Assembly (NCBI RefSeq): GCF_029029525.1
Contig: NZ_JAKJSC010000008.1
Span: 1-64,000 of the forward strand
DNA: 64,000 nucleotides
DNA from: Labilibaculum sp. DW002
Lineage (GTDB): Bacteria; Bacteroidota; Bacteroidia; Bacteroidales; Marinifilaceae
Direction of reading: 5' to 3'
Below are positions 28,174-37,227 of the stretch, piece by piece; position 1 is the first letter of the stretch; each line of letters opens with the position of its first letter. The notes under the pieces are model-generated. The model made no database searches. It was not told the origin of the DNA and saw nothing but the letters and a program-made list of their open reading frames with translations. The position numbers and the translations under genes were made by a program.

Positions 28174-29510
28174 ATGAAGACAAGAATTTTATTCGTAACA
28201 ATGGTTCTTTTGTTTTCAGGTCTGTTTACTTCAAAAGCACAGACTTTGGAATCAAAATATGGGTTAGATAGTACTCAGACAATTTTGAATGCATCTCTTT
28301 ATATTGAGATGGTAAAGCAAAAAAATTATACTGAAGCATTATCACAATGGAGATATGTTTATAATAATGCTCCTGCCTATCAGAAGTCTACTTATATTAA
28401 TGGTGTGAAAATCATGACTGCACAATTGCGTGCTACAAAGGATTTCAAGTATGTGGATACCTTGATGATGATTTACGATAAAAGGATTAAATATTTCGGT
28501 ACCGATCGTAAGTATTCTAAAGGATGGATTCTTGGTCGTAAAGGTGGTGATTTATTCAAATACAAAAAGAAAAGTATTCCTGCTGTTAAAGAAGCTTATA
28601 GTATTCTTAAGCAGTCAATCGAAATTCAAGGGTTGAAATCAGAAGCTAAGGTAATTGCTAATACAATGGAAGCTTCTAAAATTTTGGTTCAAAACAACGA
28701 GATTGAAGCAGAAGAAGTAATCGACAACTATCTATTGTATATGGATATGGCGAAAAAGCAAATGGATGCTCAAACGGATGAAAAGAAGAAAGCTAACATT
28801 AACAATGCTAGATTAAACGTTGAGAAGATTTTCTTTGCTGCAGGTGTAGCTGACTGTGAAACATTAAGTAATATTTTCACGCCTAAGTTTGAAGCAAATC
28901 CTGAAGATATGGTTTTGATCAACAAGATCATGAAAATGTTGAATCGTCAGGAGTGTGAAGATGGTGCTTTATATGCAAAAGTAGCAGAGCAGAAATATAA
29001 GCTTGAGCCTAGTGCTGATGCAGCTCACAACTTGGCTAAAATGTTTATCAAGAAAAAGCAATTTTCTAAAAGTAAGGTTATCTAAAACAGGCCATCGAAT
29101 TGGAAGAAGATGCTGATGTTAAAGCTGATTTACACTATAAATTAGCATATATCAAATTTTCAAAAAAAGAATATGCTGGTATGAAGTCTAACGCTTTAAA
29201 AGCTGCAGCATTAAGATCAAACTGGGGACAGCCTTACTTATTAATTGGAAAAGCATATGCTGCTTATAGCCAAAAATATGGTTCTACTGAATTAGAAAAG
29301 CAAGCTGTATATTGGGTTGCGGTTGATAAATTCAAGAAAGCTAAGAGCGTAGATCCTGAGTGTGCTGAAGAAGCTCGTAGTTTAATTAACGATTACTCAA
29401 GACACTTTCCAAGAACAGAAGAAGCTTTTTTCGAAGGAATTAAGCAAGGTGATACTTATAAAGTAGGTGCTTGGATTAACGAATCGACTAAAGCAAGATT
29501 AACAGAATAA
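28174..29510 (+). CDS. Exported TPR-type protein (frameshifted)
   Basis: The annotated-looking TTG at 28153 is less likely than ATG 28174, which starts a signal peptide (MKTRILFVTMVLLF...KAQ). The frame ends early at 29085, while 29079-29510 continues the protein in another frame. Restoring one T near 29078-29079 (GTT TAT CTA for GTTATCTA) gives ...SKVYLKQAIELEEDADVK and about 445 residues. The joined protein is helical with tetratricopeptide-like repeats, most clearly ...HYKLAYIKFSKKEYAGMKS. Its likely place is the periplasm, in a scaffold role. Five bases separate it from lptC, so they may be cotranscribed. Confidence 0.7.
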
Positions 29511-29514
29511 CACA

Positions 29515-30084
29515 TTGAAAAATATCAACAATATTATCAAAAGCATTGTTGCCCTGGTTGGGGCGACAATGCTTTTGTCTTGTGAAAATAACATCAAAGA
29601 GGTACAAGATGCCACAAGCAAAGAAGACACTCCTGAAGTATCGGGCGAAGAAGTAGAATTTATCTATACCGATTCAACCAGAATTGTACATCGTGCATTT
29701 GCTGTAGAATTTACCCAAATTACTACGGAAGGTAAAGAATATGATGAATTCCCTAAAGGAGGAAAACTGATTTCATACGATAAAGATGGCACTGTAGCTG
29801 GACAAATTGAAGCCAAGTATGCCAAACACATTGTCTCTGAACAATTATGGGAACTTCGTAACGATGTTGTCGCTGTAAGTGACGATGGTAAAACCATTAA
29901 CACTGAATTAATGTATTGGGATCAGAAAAAAGGTGAGATTTACTCTGATCAATATGTGAGAATTACTGATGAAGATGGTCAAGTTTTAGAAGGCAATAGT
30001 TTTTCTTCAGATGAGAAAATGAATAATATTATATTGAAAAAAGTTTCTGGTGAAGTATATTTAAAAGATGAAACAGAACAATAA
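29515..30084 (+). CDS. lptC: LPS export protein LptC
   Basis: Inner-membrane-anchored component that passes lipopolysaccharide from LptBFG to LptA. 189 residues with a TTG start. The N-terminal hydrophobic segment ends in LLSC, a lipobox, so here it may be lipid-anchored. The body shows the OstA/LptC strand pattern with DSTRIVHRAF, KGGKLISYDKDGTVAGQIEAKYA-like strands and WDQKKGEIYSDQYVRI. It sits directly after the TPR protein and before a small membrane protein. Confidence 0.85.
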   Translation: MKNINNIIKSIVALVGATMLLSCENNIKEVQDATSKEDTPEVSGEEVEFIYTDSTRIVHRAFAVEFTQITTEGKEYDEFPKGGKLISYDKDGTVAGQIEAKYAKHIVSEQLWELRNDVVAVSDDGKTINTELMYWDQKKGEIYSDQYVRITDEDGQVLEGNSFSSDEKMNNIILKKVSGEVYLKDETEQ

Positions 30085-30125
30085 GATAAAATTCATATTA
30101 TATTGCAACTAAAATCATTTATAAC

Positions 30126-30329
30126 GTGAAACAGAAACTACCTTTTATTTTAGAAATCATTTGGTTTGTGGTTATGATTGTAGCTCTAGCAGCTGCCATT
30201 CACAAAACTACACAATCAGGTTTTTCTGAGAGCATTTTACTTTATGTTATCGCTCTTGTTGCAACATTAATGTTCGCCAGTAGAAGATACATGAGAAAGT
30301 TACAAGAGAAAAACCAATCCCCGAAATAA
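30126..30329 (+). CDS. Small two-helix membrane protein
   Basis: 67 residues with a GTG start. Two hydrophobic helices (about 8-26 and 37-52) and a basic C-terminal tail (RRYMRKLQEKNQ). The stop codon is immediately followed by the ATG of the CNNM/CorC gene, so the two are translationally coupled. Function unknown. The small size and position between lptC and a transporter-like gene suggest an envelope role. Confidence 0.6.
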   Translation: MKQKLPFILEIIWFVVMIVALAAAIHKTTQSGFSESILLYVIALVATLMFASRRYMRKLQEKNQSPK

Positions 30330-31589
30330 ATGAATGACCTGATCATCATTTTTATCATGTTAGCTTTGTCGGCTTTTTTCTCCGGCATGGAGATTGCTTT
30401 TGTTGCTGCCAACAAGCTAAGAATGGAACTTGATAAGAGTAAAAATACTTTGACCTCAAGAATCATCAATATTTTTACGAATCATCCTGGTCATTATATT
30501 TCAACCATGTTAGTTGGCAATAATATTGCATTGGTTGTTTATGGTATCATGATGGCTAAAATTCTAGAGCCAAGTATTGCTAATTGGGTCGATTCTGAGT
30601 TGTTGATAATGACAATACAGACCTTATTTTCTACGCTTTTAATTCTGTTTACTGCAGAGTTTTTACCCAAAACACTTTTTAGGCTAAATCCAAATTTCTC
30701 CTTGAACCTATTTGCGGTGCCAGTCATGTTTTTTTACATTGTCTTCTATCCGCTTACCTCGTTTACCATTTTTCTATCGAAGAACATTATCTATAAGGTC
30801 TTCAAAACAAAAATCAGCGAAGACGAAGAAACCAGAGCATTTGGAAAGGTTGATTTGGATCATTTGGTGCAGGAAGGGCAAGAAGGGCAAACTGTTTTAG
30901 ACGAAGATGAGCATAACATGAAACTTTTTCGTAATGCTCTGGATTTTTCGAATGTGAAGCTACGTGAGTGTTTTGTGCCTAGAACTGAGATTGAAGCCAT
31001 GGAAATGGGTGGTGAAATTGATGTGCTGACACAGCGTTTTATTGAAACGGGCTATTCGAGAATCATGATTTATAAAGAATCTATCGATAATATTATTGGT
31101 TACGTCCACTCTTCGGTTCTATTTAGAAATCCTCAGAGTATAAAGGCGGCTTTAAGCCGTGTTATTATTGTACCGGAAACAATGGCTGCTCACAAACTAT
31201 TAAATTTGTTTACCCGAGAGCAGAAAAGTGTAGCAGTAGTGGTTGATGAGTTTGGAGGCACATCTGGAATGGTAACCATTGAAGATATAATGGAAGAGAT
31301 TTTCGGTGAAATTGAAGATGAACATGACAATATTGACTTAGAGGAAGAAAAAATTTCGGATACTGAATATATCTTATCTGGACGGTTAGAAATAGACTAT
31401 TTAAATGATAAGTATGAACTAAATCTGCCTGAATCGGAGGATTTCGAAACACTTAACGGCTATTTGTTATTTACCCATGAAAGTATTCCCAAATACAATG
31501 AAACCATTCGCATTGAAAATTTCCATTTTAAAATAATGGAAGTAAGCAGTACAAGGGTTGACAAAATCCGCCTAACAATTCTCGAATAA
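30330..31589 (+). CDS. CNNM/CorC-type transporter with CBS domains
   Basis: 419 residues: an N-terminal DUF21 (CNNM) membrane domain with about four helices (residues 1-150), a CBS pair (about 205-320) with VPRTEIEAME and VVVDEFGGTSGMVTIEDIMEEIFGEIED-like motifs (about 303 onward), and a C-terminal CorC/HlyC domain. The family is linked to Mg2+ or Co2+ export. Flavobacterial GldE belongs to the same architecture, but I do not claim that role. It follows the small membrane protein with no gap. Confidence 0.88.
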   Translation: MNDLIIIFIMLALSAFFSGMEIAFVAANKLRMELDKSKNTLTSRIINIFTNHPGHYISTMLVGNNIALVVYGIMMAKILEPSIANWVDSELLIMTIQTLFSTLLILFTAEFLPKTLFRLNPNFSLNLFAVPVMFFYIVFYPLTSFTIFLSKNIIYKVFKTKISEDEETRAFGKVDLDHLVQEGQEGQTVLDEDEHNMKLFRNALDFSNVKLRECFVPRTEIEAMEMGGEIDVLTQRFIETGYSRIMIYKESIDNIIGYVHSSVLFRNPQSIKAALSRVIIVPETMAAHKLLNLFTREQKSVAVVVDEFGGTSGMVTIEDIMEEIFGEIEDEHDNIDLEEEKISDTEYILSGRLEIDYLNDKYELNLPESEDFETLNGYLLFTHESIPKYNETIRIENFHFKIMEVSSTRVDKIRLTILE

Positions 31590-31839
31590 TTCTCCTTTTT
31601 TATATTGGAGAAACTCAGGAAGAACTTCACTATTTATATCAATAACAAATACGCTTTTATCTGATTTTTCTCTACAAATATGTAGGTAAAAGCCTTTCTT
31701 ATCAGTCATTAACAGATCTGTTTTTCAATCTCTTCTTATTTTACTATAAAACCTAACAATCCTAATGAAATAAAAGGCGATCATTTCCCATTTTTTTGTA
31801 TATTCGTAGCCTATTTTAAGAATAATTAAATCTTTTTAG

Positions 31840-33963
31840 ATGGCAACATTACAGAAAATAAGAAACCGCGGAGTTTTTATAGGAATTATCATTGGTGGAG
31901 CCTTGTTGGCATTTATAGCTGGTGACGCCTTAAAATCAGGTGGTTCTCTTTTAACAAACTCACGAAATGAGATGGCTGAAATTGCAGGGGAATCTGTGAA
32001 TATTCGTGATTTTCAAAATCGTTTCAACCACAACCTAGAAGTAACCAAAATGATGGGAGGTCAGAACTCTATACCTTCTGATCAAATGGATAAGATCAGA
32101 GAGCAAGTTTGGCAACAAATGGTTCAAGAGATCGTAATGAATCGTGAGTACGATGAGTTAGGAATTTCGATTTCTTCTGACGAGTTATTTGACATGGTTC
32201 AAGGTCGTAATATCGATCCAACGATCCGTCAGATTTTCCAAAATGAAAACGGTCTTGTTGATAAAGATCAAGTAAGAGCAACACTTAAGCAACTGATGGC
32301 AGCTCCTGATGGAACGCCTCAAAAAGCATACTGGTTAAATATTGAAGAATCATTAATTGCTCAAAGAACCTTAACTAAGTATAATACTTTAATTGCTAAA
32401 GGTCTTTACATGCCAAGTGCAATGATTAAAGAAATGGCAACTAAAGGAAGTAAAAAAGTTGATTTCAACTATATCGTAAAAAGTTATAATCTTATTCCTG
32501 ATAGTACAATTACTGTTACTGAATCAGAAATTAGAGAATATTATAACGATAATAAAGAACTTTTTAAGCAAGGCGAATCTAGAAAAATTGACTACGTTCC
32601 TTTTAGTATCGAGCCATCAACTGACGATTTTAAATACACTGAGAAGTGGATCGCAGATCAAAAGGAAGATTTCGCAAAAGAAAGTAACAATGTTCAGTTT
32701 GTTGAATTGAATGGTGATACTGATTTTAACGCATATTATTTCAAGAAAGACGAAATGTCTAATAAGGAAGTAAACGACTTTGCTTTTGCAGCTGCTAAAG
32801 GTGATGTTTTTGGTCCTTATGACGAGAATGATGCTTACAAATTAGCAAAGATTGCTGATGTTAAGATGATGGCTGATTCAGTTAAAGCTCGTCATATTTT
32901 AATTCGTCCGCTTAATGGAGATTTTAAAGCTGCTGAAGCGAAGGCTGATAGTTTGAAACAGCTAATTAATAAAGGAGCTAAGTTTGCTGAAGTAGCTAAA
33001 GCTAATTCTGAAGATCAAGGTTCTGCTGTGAATGGTGGTGATCTAGGTTGGTTTACTCAAGGACGTATGGTTCCTGAGTTTAACGATGCTGCTTTCTCAT
33101 CAAAGAAAAATGAAATTAAGATTGTAACAACACAGTTTGGTGCTCACTTAATTCAGGTTGTTAATTTAAGCAAGCCAGTTAAAAAAGTACAGATTGCTGT
33201 TCTTGATCGTAAGGTTGAAGCGAGCACAAAAACAACTCAAGGTGTTTATGCTAGAGCTCGTACTTTTGCAGGAAACAATATCGAAAGAGCTGCTTTCTTG
33301 AAAGCAATTACTGCCGAGAACTTAAGTCGTAGAACTGCAAATCTTAAAAAAGATACCAAGTTAATTCCAGGATTAGAAAACTCTAGAGATTTAGTTAGAG
33401 CTGCATACAATACAGATGAAATGGAAAGTGTTTTACTAACACATGACAACTCAGCTGTATTTGAGTTTGGTAATAAGTTTGTTGTTGCTATACTTTCAAA
33501 TATCAAAGAAGAAGGATATGCTTCAATTCAAGATCAAGTTTCTGCTATTAAGCGTGCAGTTAGAAAAGAAAAGAAAGCTGAGCAAATTATTGCTGCTATG
33601 AATAAAAATAGTGCAAGCGCTCAAAGTTTACTTTCTGTTGCTCAAAAGGAAAACTTGGAAGTTAAGAATGCTGCTGATGTATCATTCCAATCGTTCCAGA
33701 TACCAGGTGCAGGAATTGAGCCAAAAGTTATCAGTACTGCTGCTTTACTTGAAAAAGGTAAGATCTCTTCAGCTATAGAAGGAAACCAAGGTGTTTACAT
33801 GTTGGTTGTAACAAATGAAACTTCTGATGAAGTAACAGATATGACTGTTGAAGCTTTCAAATCGAGATTAGAGCAAGGTTACCAATACAGAGCAAACTAT
33901 CAAGCATTCCAAGCATTAAAAGAAAATGCTAATGTTGTTGATAAAAGATACAAGTTTTACTAG
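31840..33963 (+). CDS. Membrane-anchored peptidyl-prolyl isomerase (PpiD/SurA-like)
   Basis: 707 residues. One N-terminal membrane helix (about 13-30, IGIIIGGALLAFIAGDAL) anchors a periplasmic chaperone of the PpiD type. After a SurA-N-like helical region (about 40-210), a parvulin domain occupies about 348-442 with VKARHILIRPL, GGDLGWFTQGRMVPEFNDAAF and FGAHLIQV. A second helical region follows to the end. All expected parvulin landmarks are present, so isomerase activity is plausible. Its role is folding of outer-membrane and periplasmic proteins. It is monocistronic and followed by a strong terminator. Confidence 0.88.
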   Translation: MATLQKIRNRGVFIGIIIGGALLAFIAGDALKSGGSLLTNSRNEMAEIAGESVNIRDFQNRFNHNLEVTKMMGGQNSIPSDQMDKIREQVWQQMVQEIVMNREYDELGISISSDELFDMVQGRNIDPTIRQIFQNENGLVDKDQVRATLKQLMAAPDGTPQKAYWLNIEESLIAQRTLTKYNTLIAKGLYMPSAMIKEMATKGSKKVDFNYIVKSYNLIPDSTITVTESEIREYYNDNKELFKQGESRKIDYVPFSIEPSTDDFKYTEKWIADQKEDFAKESNNVQFVELNGDTDFNAYYFKKDEMSNKEVNDFAFAAAKGDVFGPYDENDAYKLAKIADVKMMADSVKARHILIRPLNGDFKAAEAKADSLKQLINKGAKFAEVAKANSEDQGSAVNGGDLGWFTQGRMVPEFNDAAFSSKKNEIKIVTTQFGAHLIQVVNLSKPVKKVQIAVLDRKVEASTKTTQGVYARARTFAGNNIERAAFLKAITAENLSRRTANLKKDTKLIPGLENSRDLVRAAYNTDEMESVLLTHDNSAVFEFGNKFVVAILSNIKEEGYASIQDQVSAIKRAVRKEKKAEQIIAAMNKNSASAQSLLSVAQKENLEVKNAADVSFQSFQIPGAGIEPKVISTAALLEKGKISSAIEGNQGVYMLVVTNETSDEVTDMTVEAFKSRLEQGYQYRANYQAFQALKENANVVDKRYKFY

Positions 33964-33978
33964 AGATTAGTAAAACCA

Positions 33979-34014
33979 CAAAAAAAGCGAGATGAATTTC
34001 ATCTCGCTTTTTTT
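33979..34014. terminator. Terminator after the PpiD-like gene
   Basis: AAAAAAAGCGAGATGA and TCATCTCGCTTTTTTT form a 16-bp stem around ATT, ending in T-runs on both strands. Confidence 0.92.
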
Positions 34015-34073
34015 ATGCCTAATTCCTTATGCCACATTAAAATTAATAGCATTTGATGCATCGTATACAGGCC

Positions 34074-34107
34074 CAAAAAAAGAGGCTTAGCCAAAGCTAA
34101 ACCTCTT
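34074..34107 (-). terminator. Terminator of the dcw/yqeY transcript
   Basis: On the minus strand AGAGG-TTAGC pairs with GCTAA-CCTCT (one mismatch each side of the join) around TTTG, followed by seven U. It lies 22 bp after the yqeY stop codon and probably ends the long division-cluster transcript. Confidence 0.85.
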
Positions 34108-34128
34108 CAATGTATTTTCTCGTATGGT

Positions 34129-34575
34129 TTAAGCCAATACTGCTTTTACCTTATCAGCAATTGCTTTTCCATCAGCTTTTCCGGCCAATTGTTTCGATGC
34201 CATTCCCATTACTTTCCCCATATCTTTCATTGAAGAAGCTCCTGTTTTAGCAACGATCTCTTGAATTGCAGTAGTTAGTTCCTCATCACTTAGCTGAGCA
34301 GGCAAATACACCTCTAAAAAGCCCATTTCAAGCAATTCTTTATCTGCTAAATCTTCACGTCCACCAGACTTATAAGTATCTGCTGAATCTTTACGTTGTT
34401 TTACCAATTTTTGAACAAGCTTAACAGCTGAATCGTCATCTAATTCGCTAGCTCCAGTTTTAGTCATCTCCAGAGTAAAAGCCGTTTTCAATGCTCGAAT
34501 AGCTTGTAATTTATCTTTTGCTTTTGCCTTCATGGCAGCTTTCATATCCGAATTGATCTGTTCTAATAAGCTCAT
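34129..34575 (-). CDS. GatB/YqeY domain protein
   Basis: 148 residues of the YqeY family, related to the C-terminal tail domain of GatB. Features are the helical N-terminal MSLLEQINSDMKAAMKAK with KLQAIRALKTAF, and the C-terminal KDMGKVMGMASKQLAGKADGKAIADKVK stretch (residues about 118-145) typical of the family. A role in tRNA-dependent amidation or tRNA binding is inferred only from GatB. It lies 34 bp after ftsZ(B), and is the last gene before the terminator. Confidence 0.85.
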   Translation of the reverse strand: MSLLEQINSDMKAAMKAKAKDKLQAIRALKTAFTLEMTKTGASELDDDSAVKLVQKLVKQRKDSADTYKSGGREDLADKELLEMGFLEVYLPAQLSDEELTTAIQEIVAKTGASSMKDMGKVMGMASKQLAGKADGKAIADKVKAVLA

Positions 34576-34609
34576 TGTTCTGTCTATTTAAATTTTCAGT
34601 ATGTATTCC

Positions 34610-35839
34610 TTATTCTTCGTCAAGAGTAAATTTAATTACTTTTCCTGATTGATATCCATGTCTACCCAAATTCTTTAACTTTCTTTTGTAAGCAGGTACA
34701 TTTTCGATTTCATCAATTTCAGATTCTTTCAAATCAGTAAGAATCAGTTTTTCATCCACCACTTCTTCTTCTTCCAACTGCATTTTGGTTTGTTCTACAG
34801 TATTTGCCTGACCTCGTTTGGCATGAAAAGTCGTTGTTCTAGATTGCTGGTTCTGTTCTGGAATCAAACCATGATCAAAGCCAGTTGCAATAATTGTAAC
34901 AGAAACTTTATCGCCCAAGGCAGAATCCTGGCCAGTTCCCCAGATAATATTTCCACTATCGCCAACAGCTTCGTATACATAGTCGGTAATTTCTCCCACT
35001 TCATCCATAGTTACTTCTTCCTGACCAGAACTAATATTCAATAAAATATTACGAGCTCCTCGAACATCATTACTATTCAATAATGGTGAGGTAAGAGCCT
35101 CACGAATGGCATTAACTGCACGATCTTCTCCTTCGGCACTTGCTGATCCCATAACTGCTACACCACTGTTGGTCATAACTGTTTTAACATCTTCAAAGTC
35201 AACATTGATATAACCATGCAGGGTTATAATTTCAGCTATACCTTTAGCTGCAGTGGCTAAAACATCGTCGGCTTTTGAGAAAGCTGTCGAAAGTTTTAAA
35301 TCGCCATATATTTCAGAAAGTTTAGCATTATCAATGACCAGAAGGGAATCAACACTTTCCTTAAGTTTCTTAATACCCTCTATTGCCTGATTGATGCGTT
35401 GCTTACCTTCAAAACGGAAGGGAATGGTAACAATTCCAACCGTAAGAATATTCATATCTTTGGCAGCTTTTGCAATAATAGGAGCCGCTCCTGTACCTGT
35501 GCCACCGCCCATACCAGCTGTAATAAATACCATTTTGGTATTATCTTCTAGAACATCGGTAACATCATCTAAATTCTCTATTGCTGACTGTTCTCCTTTT
35601 TCAGGCTTATTTCCAGCACCACGTCCTTCTGTTAAAGATTCTCCAAGTTGAATTTTTTTAGGCACACTACTTTTCGCTAATGCTTGTGCATCGGTATTAC
35701 AGATGACAAAATCAACGTCTTTGATGCCCTGCTGATACATGTAGTTAACAGCATTGCCTCCGCCTCCTCCAACTCCAATTACTTTAATAATTGAAGATTC
35801 GTCTTCTACTAAGCCAAAATCCATTAATTCCTCGCTCAT
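34610..35839 (-). CDS. ftsZ: Cell division protein FtsZ, canonical copy (B)
   Basis: Tubulin-like GTPase that forms the division ring. 409 residues with IKVIGVGGGGGNAVNYMYQQGI (about 18-39), the tubulin signature GGGTGTGAAPIIAKAA (about 113), and the T7 loop region VNVDFEDVKTVM (about 211). The C-terminus holds NVPAYKRKLKNLG (about 378-390), matching the PAYKR-type peptide of Bacteroidota FtsZ that is expected to bind FtsA and other partners. It is complete and lies directly downstream of the divergent copy A. I take this as the functional ring-forming copy. Confidence 0.95.
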   Translation of the reverse strand: MSEELMDFGLVEDESSIIKVIGVGGGGGNAVNYMYQQGIKDVDFVICNTDAQALAKSSVPKKIQLGESLTEGRGAGNKPEKGEQSAIENLDDVTDVLEDNTKMVFITAGMGGGTGTGAAPIIAKAAKDMNILTVGIVTIPFRFEGKQRINQAIEGIKKLKESVDSLLVIDNAKLSEIYGDLKLSTAFSKADDVLATAAKGIAEIITLHGYINVDFEDVKTVMTNSGVAVMGSASAEGEDRAVNAIREALTSPLLNSNDVRGARNILLNISSGQEEVTMDEVGEITDYVYEAVGDSGNIIWGTGQDSALGDKVSVTIIATGFDHGLIPEQNQQSRTTTFHAKRGQANTVEQTKMQLEEEEVVDEKLILTDLKESEIDEIENVPAYKRKLKNLGRHGYQSGKVIKFTLDEE

Positions 35840-35882
35840 TTCTTCTTATATTATACAGATCAAAATATTCAACAACTCGACA

Positions 35883-37193
35883 CTACATAGAAGTATCATC
35901 ATTATCAAAAATCTGTGTAAACTTACCTATAAACCAATTGTCTAATCCACCTTTCTTGTGTTCCTCTTCTGGTGTTTCTTCGACCTCAACAGGTTCCTTT
36001 TTTTGAACAGGAGCTTCTCTTTTCACTTCCTGTTCTTCAACCACCTCGCTACGCGCTTCCTCAGAACGTCTTCGCATCAATTCTTCTCGACGCTGCTTTT
36101 CTTCTCGTCTTTTTGCCGCTGCAATTTCCTCCGACTCAGCCGGATTCTCAATAATTAATTCCAATTTTGGAGCTGCGTCACGAACCGATTTTCTTGGCTC
36201 TATATTCAAATCAGGAATTGGATTTTCAGAGAAGCCAGTTGCAATTATGGTCACACCTAACTCATCATCCAACTGATCGCTATTCCCATTTCCCCATATA
36301 ATGCTCACCTCATCACCTACTACATCATGAACGTATTCGGTAATTAGACTAACTTCTTGCATTGTAACCTCTTCTTTTCCCGATATAATATTCAATAGAA
36401 TATTTCGAGCTCCGCAGATGTTATTGCTATTCAATAGTGGTGATGTAAGAGCTTCTTCGATTGCACGAATTGCTCTGTCTTCTCCAGAGGCAGATGCAGA
36501 ACCCATAACGGCTACTCCACTATCACGCATCACAGTTTCAACATCGGCAAAATCGACGTTTACATAGCCGTGAACTGTAATAATTTCTGCGATACTTTTA
36601 GCTGCAATCGATAAAACATCATCAGCCTTTGCAAAGGCATCCGATAATTTTAAATCGCCATACATCATCCTTAACTTTTCGTTATTAATGATCAAAAGTG
36701 CATCAACATGTTTCTCCAGGTTTGCAATTCCTTCCATCGCCTGCTCAATTCTCCGTTTGCCTTCAAATCGAAATGGAATGGTTACAATGCCAACCGTTAA
36801 TACACCTTGTTGTCTTGCTGCTTCTGCAATAATTGGAGCGGCACCAGTACCTGTTCCACCTCCCATACCTGCAGTAACAAATATCATTTTGGTTTTTTGG
36901 CTTAAAACCCTGTTTATTTCTTCGATGCTTTCCTTTGCAGATTCCCTACCACGTTCTGGTTTATTTCCAGCTCCTCTGCCTTCGGTAAGTGATCTACCAA
37001 GTTGCACTTTAATAGGTACCTGACTATTTTCCAATGCTTGTGCATCGGTATTACAAATTACAAAATCAACCCCTGTGATGTCCTCCTTTTACATGTGGTT
37101 AACAGCGTTACTTCCACCGCCACCAACACCAATCACTTTAATTATAGATTTCTCTTTAGGTTCAAAATCAACCGGTAACAATTCGTCAACCAT
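35883..37193 (-). CDS. Divergent FtsZ paralogue (copy A), interrupted by an in-frame TAA
   Basis: Starting at ATG 37193, the frame reads 436 codons to 35883 but has TAA at codon 35 (37091-37089), inside HM-x-KEDITGVDF where copy B has MYQQGIKDVDF. One base change (TAT or TAC to TAA) explains it. After the stop, a TTG at 37034 could restart but would lose the first GTP-binding loop. Otherwise GTPase motifs are intact (GGGTGTGAAPIIAEAA, VNVDFADVETVM). The C-terminus lacks PAYKR and instead has a charged Arg/Glu-rich stretch (about 345-415). It ends in LDNWFIGKFTQIFDNDD, like the FtsA tail. It is either an accessory paralogue with a sequence error or a recently inactivated one. Confidence 0.8.
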
Positions 37194-37227
37194 GATCTCA
37201 CAAGTATTAGGGTTACAAATATTCTAT

